The notes below the pieces were generated by a model. It was given only the letters and a program-made list of their open reading frames with translations, was not told where the DNA came from and did no database searches. The translations under genes and the position numbers were made by a program. Positions 1 through 5,387 of a stretch of DNA of 11,968 nt are shown piece by piece. The DNA is from an uncultured Faecalibacterium sp. (GTDB taxonomy: Bacteria; Bacillota; Clostridia; Oscillospirales; Ruminococcaceae): assembly GCA_934561485.1 (NCBI GenBank), contig CAKTGS010000061.1, positions 1 to 11,968 of the forward strand, in the 5' to 3' direction. Within the stretch, counting starts at the first letter, position 1, and each line of letters begins with the position of its first letter.

Positions 1-43
1 CGACATAAGCCTGCTTCTCAGAAAGAATCTTTGCACTGGGCAT
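1..43 (-). CDS. rplJ: Ribosomal protein L10, N-terminal fragment
   Basis: Only the first 14 codons are inside the window; the gene runs off the left edge. They read MPSAKILSEKQAYV, a typical L10 N-terminus. The ATG (complement of 41-43) is preceded by a GAGGTG ribosome-binding site. L10 anchors the L7/L12 stalk on 23S rRNA. The identification rests on these few residues plus context: the gene follows rplA in the usual L11-L1-L10-L12 order and is preceded by an L10-type attenuator leader. Confidence 0.85.
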   Translation of the reverse strand, partial: MPSAKILSEKQAYV

Positions 44-211
44 TCGGTTTCACCTCGTTTCAAAAACTTGTATCGAAAGCCGGGATCTGCATGAAAAAAG
101 CCTCTCTCCCGCACAAGGCCGAGAAAGAGGCATAAAACAACTTTACGCACGTTTCTCGGCAGGCGGCATAGCCTTACGCTGGACCCCAGCACCTGCTGTC
201 TCAAAAACAGC
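44..211 (-). promoter_or_regulatory. L10 leader (attenuator 5' UTR of rplJ)
   Basis: This is the untranslated leader between the rplJ promoter and its start codon. Two exclusive structures can be read on the minus strand. In one, GCCGAGAAA (complement of 152-160) pairs perfectly with TTTCTCGGC (complement of 118-126), forming a 9-bp antiterminator. In the other, the sequence complementary to 121-131 forms the terminator hairpin at 94-131. Upstream lies a GC-rich stretch where L10 or L10-L12 is expected to bind. Position, length and switch fit the L10 leader family, in which excess L10 represses its own operon. The exact protein-binding fold was not worked out. Confidence 0.82.
94..131 (-). 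terminator. Intrinsic terminator (attenuator) before rplJ
   Basis: An 11-bp stem (121-131 with 100-110, two G-U pairs) and a 10-nt loop (111-120) are followed on the minus strand by six T residues (94-99). It ends about 50 nt before the rplJ start codon, so it controls read-through into rplJ rather than ending the previous operon. Its 5' arm is shared with the antiterminator stem. Confidence 0.85.
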
Positions 212-217
212 ATGATT

Positions 218-246
218 ATATTACCGCAAACGTGCGGAGTTGTCAA
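218..246 (-). promoter_or_regulatory. Sigma-A-type promoter of the rplJ operon
   Basis: On the minus strand a perfect -35 TTGACA (241-246) lies 17 bp from a -10 TAATAT (218-223). The predicted transcription start is near 211. The spacer holds a small inverted repeat, CCGCA/TGCGG (224-228 and 233-237), of unknown meaning. The promoter lies just downstream of the rplA terminator, which separates rplJ from rpmG-rplA. Confidence 0.85.
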
Positions 247-268
247 GCGTTTTTTGAAATTTTCTGAC

Positions 269-305
269 AAAATTTTTCTGCCGCCCACACAGAACGGCAG
301 AAAAA
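269..305 (-). terminator. Intrinsic terminator after rplA
   Basis: A perfect 11-bp inverted repeat, TTTTTCTGCCG / CGGCAGAAAAA (273-283 and 295-305), has an 11-nt loop. On the minus strand it is followed by a short TTTT run. It lies 15 nt after the rplA stop codon and ends the rpmG-secE-nusG-rplK-rplA transcript. The T-run is short, so some read-through is possible. Confidence 0.75.
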
Positions 306-320
306 CATCAGAACTTCAAA

Positions 321-1013
321 TCAGACACCGTACTTCAGGGTGTTCAGACGGATGCCAGGGCCCATGGTGGTGGCGATGGTAGCGCTCTTGAAGTAGGTAC
401 CCTTTGCTGCAGCAGGCTTTGCCTTGGCAATAGCCTCCATCACAGTGTCCAGGTTGGCGTACAGCTTCTCTGCACCGAAAGAAGCCTTGCCCACGGGCAC
501 ATGGATGATGTTCTGCTTGTCCAGACGGTACTCGATCTTACCAGCCTTGGCCTCAGAAACAGCCTTGCCCAGGTCGGGAGCAACCGTACCGGCCTTGGGG
601 TTGGGCATCAGACCGCGGGGGCCCAGGACCTTACCGAGACGACCAACGCGGCCCATCATGTCGGGGGTGGTCACAACAACGTCAAAGTCCATGAAACCGC
701 CGGCGATCTTTGCGATCAGCTCGTCATCGCCCACGATATCAGCGCCAGCAGCCTCAGCAGCGGCAGCTGCGGGGCCCTTAGCGATGGCGCAGACGCGCAC
801 GGTCTTGCCGGTGCCGTTGGGCAGAACAACAGCGCCGCGGACCTGCTGGTCAGCGTGGCGACCGTCAACGCCCAGGCGGACGTGCAGCTCAACAGTCTCA
901 TCGAACTTGGCAGAAGCGGTCTTGCAAGCCAGCTCCAGAGCCTCGTTCACATCGTATGCCTTAGTAGAATCGACCAGCTTTGCAGCGTCGACATAGTGCT
1001 TGCCATGTTTCAT
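321..1013 (-). CDS. rplA: 50S ribosomal protein L1
   Basis: The product is 230 aa, the normal length for bacterial L1. L1 binds the L1 stalk of 23S rRNA, helps move E-site tRNA out, and commonly represses translation of its own mRNA. The family signature is clear at residues 117-137 ([21 protein letters not shown]), and the N-terminal RNA-binding strand [17 protein letters not shown] is at 44-60. The C-terminus ends in the usual GPGIRLN pattern. The start is supported by a GGAGG ribosome-binding site 7 nt upstream. rplA is the last gene of the rpmG-secE-nusG-rplK-rplA operon. A structured element at 1029-1060 directly before its ribosome-binding site resembles an L1 autoregulatory site. Nothing in the gene looks damaged. 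Confidence 0.98.
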   Translation of the reverse strand: MKHGKHYVDAAKLVDSTKAYDVNEALELACKTASAKFDETVELHVRLGVDGRHADQQVRGAVVLPNGTGKTVRVCAIAKGPAAAAAEAAGADIVGDDELIAKIAGGFMDFDVVVTTPDMMGRVGRLGKVLGPRGLMPNPKAGTVAPDLGKAVSEAKAGKIEYRLDKQNIIHVPVGKASFGAEKLYANLDTVMEAIAKAKPAAAKGTYFKSATIATTMGPGIRLNTLKYGV

Positions 1014-1028
1014 TGTATATCCTCCTAT

Positions 1029-1060
1029 GTGGTCATGCGGGCAGTGTTATGCCCTCCCAC
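1029..1060 (-). promoter_or_regulatory. Putative L1-binding mRNA site before rplA
   Basis: On the minus strand an outer GTGG/CCAC stem (1057-1060 with 1029-1032) encloses an asymmetric internal loop: GA on one side, GCATGA on the other. An inner GGGC/GCCC stem with an 8-nt loop follows. The structure ends 3 nt before the GGAGG of rplA, so a bound protein would block initiation. The same outer stem, GA and GCA-type loop recur before rplK at 1520-1556. Small asymmetric-loop hairpins of this type are the known form of L1 translational repression sites; that L1 binds here is inferred. Confidence 0.55.
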
Positions 1061-1070
1061 TGTTTATGTC

Positions 1071-1496
1071 TCAGCCCTCGACGGTGACACCCATGGAACG
1101 GCAGGTGCCGCGGACCATGCTGCATGCAGCTTCCAGAGAAGCAGCGTTCAGGTCGGGCATCTTGGTCTTGGCGATCTCTTCCACCTGAGCAGCGGTCAGA
1201 GTAGCAACCTTTTCCTTGTTGGGCTTGCCGGAAGCGGTGTTGATGCCAGCGGCCTTCTTGATCAGAACGGCTGCCGGAGGAGTCTTGGTGATGAAGCTGA
1301 AGGAGCGGTCAGCGTACACGGTAATGACAACGGGGATCACGTAGCCCATCTGGTTCTTGGTACGCTCGTTGAACTCCTTGGTGAACGCCATGATGTTGAC
1401 GCCCTTCTGACCCAGAGCAGGGCCAACCGGGGGAGCCGGAGTTGCCTTGCCGGCCTCGATCTGCAGCTTAATGTAGCCAGTAACTTTCTGTGCCAT
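1071..1496 (-). CDS. rplK: 50S ribosomal protein L11
   Basis: The product is 141 aa, matching the family length. L11 forms the GTPase-associated centre with 23S rRNA and L10, contacts elongation factors and is needed for RelA activation. The N-terminal domain carries the hallmark [16 protein letters not shown] (20-35) followed by FTKEFNERT (38-46). The C-terminal RNA-binding domain includes [13 protein letters not shown] (112-124) and ends MGVTVEG. The reading frame is open further upstream, to 1577. The ATG at 1496 is chosen because [13 protein letters not shown] is the conserved N-terminus and GGAGGTGC lies just upstream. Its 5' region (1497-1634) is unusually long for this operon and holds three consecutive hairpins. 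Confidence 0.98.
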   Translation of the reverse strand: MAQKVTGYIKLQIEAGKATPAPPVGPALGQKGVNIMAFTKEFNERTKNQMGYVIPVVITVYADRSFSFITKTPPAAVLIKKAAGINTASGKPNKEKVATLTAAQVEEIAKTKMPDLNAASLEAACSMVRGTCRSMGVTVEG

Positions 1497-1519
1497 AATA
1501 AATGCACCTCCAAAAATCT

Positions 1520-1556
1520 GTGGTGAGTTGCGGCGCGGTGGTTCCACGCCTCCCAC
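1520..1556 (-). promoter_or_regulatory. Putative L1-binding mRNA site before rplK
   Basis: Read on the minus strand, GTGG (1553-1556) pairs with CCAC (1520-1523). Inside are GA on one side, GCAACTCA on the other, and an inner 7-bp stem GGCGTGG/CCGCGCC with loop AACCA. The outer stem and internal loop match the element before rplA, while the inner stem differs in sequence and length. It ends 8 nt before the GGAGG of rplK. Control of the L11-L1 operon by L1 at this position is known in bacteria; binding here is inferred. Confidence 0.55.
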
Positions 1557-1557
1557 G

Positions 1558-1604
1558 AGCGCATGCACGCTGCACACGCTCTATAAGAACCGCACTGCGG
1601 TCTT
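1558..1604 (-). other. Two consecutive hairpins in the nusG-rplK spacer
   Basis: Downstream of the nusG stop the minus strand forms two hairpins. The first is AAGACCGC/GCGGTTCTT (1585-1604), with one bulged T and loop AGT. The second is a 10-bp stem AGCGTGTGCA/TGCATGCGCT with two G-U pairs and loop GCG (1558-1580). Neither is followed by a T-run, so they are not ordinary terminators. With the element at 1520-1556 they make a continuous structured leader for rplK. Possible roles are stabilising the mRNA 5' of rplK or marking a processing site. Confidence 0.5.
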
Positions 1605-1634
1605 ACCTTGGTAAAACGAATGTTTGCCGGTTGG

Positions 1635-2186
1635 TTACGGCAGCTCGACCTGACCGATCTCCACCTCAGCGGGGGTTTCGCGGCCGAACATGTTGACCTT
1701 GAGCTTCACTTTGAAGCTCTCAGTGTCGATCTCTTCCACAAGGCCCATAAAGCCTTCCAGAGGACCGGCGGTGATCTGCACGGTGTCGCCGACCTTGAAG
1801 TCAACGGTCAGCGGTGCAGCCTTCTCCACGCCCATCTTCTCCACTTCTTCAGCAGAGAGGGGAACGGGCTTGGAAGCGGGACCCACGAAGCCGGTGCAGC
1901 CGCGCGTGTTGCGCACGACATACCAGGTATCGTCATTCATCACCATTTTGACCAGAACGTAGCCGGGGAAGAGCTTGTGCTCCACCATCTTCTGCTTGCC
2001 GTTCTTGTCAATTTCGGGAACCATCTCAACGGGAACCTTGATGTCGCAGATCAGGTCCTGCAGGTGGCGGTTTTCCACCATGGTCTGCAGGTCGTTTGCG
2101 ACCTTGTTCTCGTAACCGGAATAGGTATGCACAACATACCAAAGAGCCTCAGTGGACTCGTCTACCAGCTTGGTTGATTCTTCCAT
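1635..2186 (-). CDS. nusG: Transcription termination/antitermination factor NusG
   Basis: The product is 183 aa, the usual length for NusG. It binds the RNA polymerase clamp, affects pausing and links transcription to Rho or the ribosome. The NGN domain spans about residues 14-120, starting ALWYVVHTYSGYENKV, with the conserved KLFPGYVLVKM (71-81) and a WYVVRNTRGCTGFVG segment (88-102). The C-terminal KOW domain starts at about 131 with KVGDTVQITAGPLEGFMG. A short acidic N-terminal extension (residues 1-13) precedes the NGN domain. The start is supported by GGAGGG about 9 nt upstream. It lies 30 nt after secE, the standard secE-nusG pair. Confidence 0.98.
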   Translation of the reverse strand: MEESTKLVDESTEALWYVVHTYSGYENKVANDLQTMVENRHLQDLICDIKVPVEMVPEIDKNGKQKMVEHKLFPGYVLVKMVMNDDTWYVVRNTRGCTGFVGPASKPVPLSAEEVEKMGVEKAAPLTVDFKVGDTVQITAGPLEGFMGLVEEIDTESFKVKLKVNMFGRETPAEVEIGQVELP

Positions 2187-2216
2187 TTTGGTTGACCCTC
2201 CGTTTCAAGATGATTC

Positions 2217-2468
2217 TCAGGCGCCGATGATCAGGCCCAGAATGCCGCCGAAGATGGCATCCAGCAGGATCATCACGACCGCTGCGATGGCAACAGTCAC
2301 GAGCACAACGATAGTGTTGGTCTTAACGTCCTGCTTGGAGGGCCAGACCACTTTCTTCAGTTCGCTCTTGGTGTCGCGGAAGAACTTGGCAACGCTTGCG
2401 CCAAAATTCTTCACAGCGGTTTTAGCTCTGGCCACAAAGCCCGGCTTTTTCTCGGTTTTGTCTGCCAT
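2217..2468 (-). CDS. secE: Preprotein translocase subunit SecE
   Basis: The product is 83 aa, the short single-span form of SecE typical of Gram-positive bacteria. SecE clamps the SecY channel in the membrane and is needed for general protein export. A basic cytosolic N-terminus (1-30) is followed by the conserved amphipathic segment RDTKSELKKVVWPSKQDV (31-48), which holds the KKVVWPS signature. A single hydrophobic transmembrane helix spans about 53-82. The gene lies 18 nt downstream of rpmG and 30 nt upstream of nusG, the usual order. AGGCGG upstream of the ATG serves as ribosome-binding site. Confidence 0.96.
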   Translation of the reverse strand: MADKTEKKPGFVARAKTAVKNFGASVAKFFRDTKSELKKVVWPSKQDVKTNTIVVLVTVAIAAVVMILLDAIFGGILGLIIGA

Positions 2469-2486
2469 AGTGCGTCCGCCTTTCTT

Positions 2487-2636
2487 TTACTTGGTTTCGC
2501 GATGAACGGTGTGCTTCTTGCAGAAACGGCAGTACTTCTTCATCTCGAGACGATCGGGGTTGTTCTTCTTGTTCTTCGTGGTGTTGTAGTTGCGCTGCTT
2601 GCACTCGGTGCAGGCCAGAGTGATTTTAACGGTCAT
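2487..2636 (-). CDS. rpmG: 50S ribosomal protein L33 (zinc-binding form)
   Basis: This small gene encodes 49 aa beginning [17 protein letters not shown] and ending [11 protein letters not shown]33 is a small protein near the ribosomal E site. Four cysteines in two CxxC pairs (C9-C12 and C36-C39) mark the zinc-containing C+ version. The start follows a GGAGGTG site 7 nt upstream; the stop TAA is at 2487-2489. It is the first gene of the secE-nusG-rplK-rplA operon, a common arrangement in Firmicutes. A cysteine-free paralogue used under zinc limitation could exist elsewhere, but none is visible here. Confidence 0.97.
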   Translation of the reverse strand: MTVKITLACTECKQRNYNTTKNKKNNPDRLEMKKYCRFCKKHTVHRETK

Positions 2637-2731
2637 TTGTTGACACCTCCATTATAACGGTTGTTTTGAACCTCCCTCGGGTTGCGGGCACCGCCCGTAA
2701 AACAGGCGCACTTAATAACCCCGCAAAAGAG

Positions 2732-2749
2732 GTGATATCATTGTATCAC
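2732..2749. promoter_or_regulatory. Inverted repeat over the rpmG promoter -10
   Basis: GTGATA (2732-2737) and TATCAC (2744-2749) are perfect 6-bp inverted arms with a 6-bp spacer. They cover the -10 box and predicted start of the rpmG promoter. The placement would suit a repressor site, but the repeat is short and could be chance. Confidence 0.35.
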
Positions 2750-2768
2750 GCCGGTTTCCATCCGTCAA
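2740..2768 (-). promoter_or_regulatory. Promoter of the rpmG-secE-nusG-rplK-rplA operon
   Basis: On the minus strand -35 TTGACG (2763-2768) and -10 TACAAT (2740-2745) are separated by exactly 17 bp. The predicted start is near 2733, giving a leader of about 97 nt before rpmG. An AT-rich stretch lies just upstream of the -35. Confidence 0.75.
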
Positions 2769-2845
2769 GCGGAAATTTGCGATTTTTGGAAAGTTTTTTG
2801 CAAACGGTCTGCTGCGCCGTCTGCACGCGGCTTTTTGCATTTTGC

Positions 2846-2874
2846 TTGCATCGCGTGCATAGATATTGTATAAT
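2846..2874 (+). promoter_or_regulatory. Promoter of the ddl-murI-DUF1934-argS operon
   Basis: -35 TTGCAT (2846-2851) and a perfect -10 TATAAT (2869-2874) are separated by 17 bp. The predicted start is near 2881, about 64 nt before the ddl ATG. The 5' UTR contains a small hairpin GCCCC/GGGGC (2908-2912 with 2918-2922) followed by TTTAT, about 10 nt before the ribosome-binding site. This may modulate initiation, though the T-run is too short for a confident terminator. Confidence 0.82.
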
Positions 2875-2944
2875 AAGCCAGAACGGCATTTTTACCGGTT
2901 TGAGTCCGCCCCGCCTTGGGGCTTTATAAATAGGAGAGAGTATC

Positions 2945-4039
2945 ATGCAGTCTGCAAATTCCATGTGCGTTGTGCTGCTGTTTGGCGGGATGTCCAGCGA
3001 GCACGAGGTCAGCCGCGTTTCCGTGGGCAATTTTGTCAACAACATTGATCGTTCCAAGTACGAAGTGCTGACCGTGGGCATTACCAAAAAGGGCCGCTGG
3101 CTGTACACCGAGGCCACTGCCGCCCAGATGGCGGATGGCAGCTGGGAAGAGCTGGCGGGCAACATGCCCTGCGTCATCAGCCCGGACCGTGCCGACCACG
3201 GCATGATCCTGTTCACCCCGGAAGGCCATGTGGAAAAGGTCCACGTGGATGTGGTGATCCCGGTGCTGCACGGCCTGTGGGGCGAGGACGGCACTGTGCA
3301 GGGCCTGCTGGAGCTGGCCGGCATCCCCTACGTGGGCTGCGGCGTGCTGGCCAGCGCGGCCTGCATGGACAAGGGGGTGGCCAACGCCCTGTTTGAAGCC
3401 AACGACATCCCGCACACCAAGTGGCTGGCCGCCAACCGCTGGCAGATCGAGAGTGACCTGGAGGGTGTGTGCGCTGGTGTGGAGGCAAAGCTGGGCTGGC
3501 CCGTGTTCGTCAAGCCTGCCAACGCCGGTTCCAGCGTGGGTATCTCCAAGGCACACAACCGGGAAGAGCTGAAAAAGGCCATCGACCTGGCCCTGGAAAA
3601 CGACCGCAAGGTGGTGTTTGAAGCCTTTGTGGACGGCCAGGAAGTGGAGTGCGCCGTGATCGGCTCCGACCCCGCCGTGGCTACCCGCCCGGGCGAGATC
3701 CTGGCCGGTGCAGAGTTCTACACCTACGATGACAAGTACAAAAATGGCGTGAGTCAGACCGTGATCCCGGCCCACCTGCCGGAAGAAAAGCTGGACGAAG
3801 TCAAGACCTATGCCGCCCTGGCCTACACGGCCCTGGGCTGCGAGGGCCTGGCCCGCTGCGACTTCTTTGTGGAAAAAGGCACCGGCAGGGTGATGATCAA
3901 CGAGATCAACACCTTCCCCGGGTTTACCGCCATCAGTATGTACCCCAAGCTCATGGAGCACGAGGGACTGCCGGTGCCGGCCCTGATCGACCGCCTGATC
4001 GAACTTGCCCTGGAAAGGACGGAAAAGCAGCATGGATAA
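2945..4039 (+). CDS. ddl: D-alanine--D-alanine ligase
   Basis: This 364-aa ATP-grasp enzyme joins two D-alanines for the peptidoglycan stem peptide in the cytoplasm. Visible motifs include the N-terminal LLFGGMSSEHEVS (11-23), HGLWGEDGTVQG (109-120), the ATP-binding KPANAGSSVGIS (190-201) and the metal-binding INEINTFPGF (318-327). The omega-loop YTYDDKYKNG (259-268) has the Tyr/Lys pattern of D-Ala-D-Ala ligases, not the His of VanA-type D-Ala-D-Lac enzymes, so resistance function is unlikely. The ATG at 2945 has GGAGAG 6 nt upstream; an internal Met7 is a weaker alternative. It is the first gene of its operon and its stop codon overlaps the start of murI. Confidence 0.97.
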   Translation: MQSANSMCVVLLFGGMSSEHEVSRVSVGNFVNNIDRSKYEVLTVGITKKGRWLYTEATAAQMADGSWEELAGNMPCVISPDRADHGMILFTPEGHVEKVHVDVVIPVLHGLWGEDGTVQGLLELAGIPYVGCGVLASAACMDKGVANALFEANDIPHTKWLAANRWQIESDLEGVCAGVEAKLGWPVFVKPANAGSSVGISKAHNREELKKAIDLALENDRKVVFEAFVDGQEVECAVIGSDPAVATRPGEILAGAEFYTYDDKYKNGVSQTVIPAHLPEEKLDEVKTYAALAYTALGCEGLARCDFFVEKGTGRVMINEINTFPGFTAISMYPKLMEHEGLPVPALIDRLIELALERTEKQHG

Positions 4040-4859
4040 CCGCCCCATCGGCGTATTTGACAGCGGCCTTGGCGGCCTGACCGGCGTGCGGGAGCTGCGC
4101 AAGCGCCTGCCCCACGAGGACATCATCTACTTTGGCGATACCGGCCGCGTGCCCTATGGCAGCCGCAGCCACGAGACCATTCTGCAGTATGCCCGGCAAG
4201 ACATCGCCTTTCTGCTCTCGCAGAATGTAAAATGCATCATGGCAGCCTGCGGCACGGTGTCCAGCATTTACCCGGCTGCCGAGGCAGCACAGCTGCCGGT
4301 GCCGTACCTGGGCGTGGTGGATGCCGCTGCCCGGGAAGCTGCCTTTGCCACCCGCAACCGCCGCATCGGCGTCATTGGCACGGCGGCCACCATCCGCTCC
4401 CGCAGCTACGAAAAGCTGCTGCGCCAGCTGGTGCCGGGCGTGGAGATCACGGCCCGGCCCTGCCCGCTGTTTGTGCCGCTGGTGGAAGCCGGGTATGTGG
4501 ACCACAGCGAGGAAGCCAAGCAGCAGGTGACCCGCCTGGTGATCGCCCAGTACCTGACGGAGGTGCGGGACGCCGGGGTGGACACCCTGATCCTGGGCTG
4601 CACCCATTACCCGCTGCTCAAGACCATGGTGGGCGAGTTCATGGGGCCGCAGGTCACACTGGTGGACCCGGCCAAAACGGCAGCTCACCACCTGGAGCGG
4701 ATGCTGGCCGAGCGCGGCCTGCGGGCGGCCCGGGAAAAAGAAGGCCAGGCACATTTTTATGTGAGCGATGTGCCGGACAGCTTTGTGCAGACGGCGGACC
4801 TGTTCCTGGGCGAGTACAAGGGCGGCCCGGTGGAGCAGATTGCCATTGACAAATATTGA
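4032..4859 (+). CDS. murI: Glutamate racemase
   Basis: This 275-aa cofactor-independent racemase makes D-glutamate for the peptidoglycan stem peptide. The N-terminal IGVFDSGLGGLT (6-17) carries the catalytic-region Asp10-Ser11. The two catalytic cysteines are C73 in AACGTVSS and C190 in GCTHYPLL. The first cysteine motif is ACGT, where the better known form is ACNT, so the usual Asn is Gly. The frame is open upstream to 4005, but the ATG at 4032 fits the family N-terminus and overlaps the ddl stop by 8 nt, implying translational coupling. AAGGACGG in the end of ddl can serve as ribosome-binding site. Pairing with ddl places two D-amino-acid steps on one transcript. Confidence 0.95.
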   Translation: MDNRPIGVFDSGLGGLTGVRELRKRLPHEDIIYFGDTGRVPYGSRSHETILQYARQDIAFLLSQNVKCIMAACGTVSSIYPAAEAAQLPVPYLGVVDAAAREAAFATRNRRIGVIGTAATIRSRSYEKLLRQLVPGVEITARPCPLFVPLVEAGYVDHSEEAKQQVTRLVIAQYLTEVRDAGVDTLILGCTHYPLLKTMVGEFMGPQVTLVDPAKTAAHHLERMLAERGLRAAREKEGQAHFYVSDVPDSFVQTADLFLGEYKGGPVEQIAIDKY

Positions 4860-4873
4860 AAAGGAAAACCAAC

Positions 4874-5350
4874 GTGAGCAAACCACTGAAGGAAGATTAC
4901 ATCATCCGCATCAAAAGCCGCATTGAACAGCGCATGGAAGAGCCTGCGGCAGAAAAGGATAAGGAAGAGTTTGTGGAGCTGATGACCCGGGGGCAGTTCG
5001 TGCTCAAGGGCGGCAGCTATTATATTACTTATAAGGAGACCGAGACCACCGGCTACGAGGGCTGCACCACCACCCTGAAGATCGCCGCAGACGGCACCCG
5101 CGTTGCCATGCTGCGCTTTGGCAAGGGCGGCGGGGCAGGCACCCAGCTGCTGATTGAAAAAGGCAAGCGCAACCTCTGCCATTACGAGACCGGCTACGGC
5201 TCTGTGACCCTGGGCGTGACCGCCGATGAGATCGAGTGCGGCCTGACCGAAAAGGGCGGCATGGCCCGTTTTGGCTACCTGCTGGATGCCGACAGCGCCG
5301 ACCTGGTGAGCCGCAACCGCCTGGAAGTGACCGTGACCCACGTGAACTGA
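4874..5350 (+). CDS. DUF1934 / YwiB-like beta-barrel protein
   Basis: The product is a 158-aa protein that resembles the YwiB/DUF1934 family. Members are small calycin-like beta-barrels found next to argS in Firmicutes; their biochemical role is unknown. The length, the N-terminal DYIIRIKSRIEQ strand, the YYITYKETETTGYEG strand pair and the VTLGVTADEIECGL segment fit that family. I see no signal peptide or membrane helix, so it should be cytosolic. I chose GTG at 4874 because AAAGGA lies 8 nt upstream, as in argS. An in-frame ATG at 4856 overlaps the murI stop as ATGA and would add six residues. The assignment rests on pattern memory and on the neighbour argS. Confidence 0.78.
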   Translation: MSKPLKEDYIIRIKSRIEQRMEEPAAEKDKEEFVELMTRGQFVLKGGSYYITYKETETTGYEGCTTTLKIAADGTRVAMLRFGKGGGAGTQLLIEKGKRNLCHYETGYGSVTLGVTADEIECGLTEKGGMARFGYLLDADSADLVSRNRLEVTVTHVN

Positions 5351-5387
5351 TGAAATCCCCCTTGAAAATGTGAAAGGAATCCGACCC

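Larger units (their letters stand above)
2637..2944. other. Divergent intergenic region rpmG / ddl
   Basis: These 308 bases contain no convincing gene. They hold the promoter of the ribosomal operon (minus, 2740-2768) and the promoter of ddl (plus, 2846-2874). The rpmG leader is about 97 nt and contains a small hairpin CGGGC/GCCCG (2685-2689 with 2693-2697). About 75 bp of T-rich sequence separates the two -35 boxes. An 87-codon open frame at 2666-2929 spans both promoters and is discounted. Confidence 0.8.

Noticed and set aside
146..236. 9-bp inverted repeat CGCACGTTT / AAACGTGCG at 146-154 and 228-236
   Set aside because: The second arm lies in the promoter spacer, upstream of the predicted transcript start, so the two cannot pair in the mRNA; probably chance.
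501..1526. Long plus-strand open frame (341 codons) over rplA and rplK
   Set aside because: It is the antisense shadow of two certain ribosomal genes in GC-rich sequence; it has no recognisable domain.
2651..2656. TATAAT on the minus strand just before the rpmG ribosome-binding site
   Set aside because: No -35 element lies at 16-18 bp upstream, and the promoter at 2740-2768 is much better.
2666..2929. 87-codon plus-strand frame in the rpmG/ddl spacer
   Set aside because: It spans two strong promoters and has no family resemblance.
4005..4031. Upstream in-frame ATG for murI at 4005
   Set aside because: It would add nine residues encoded inside ddl before the conserved N-terminus, and the ATG at 4032 fits the family better.
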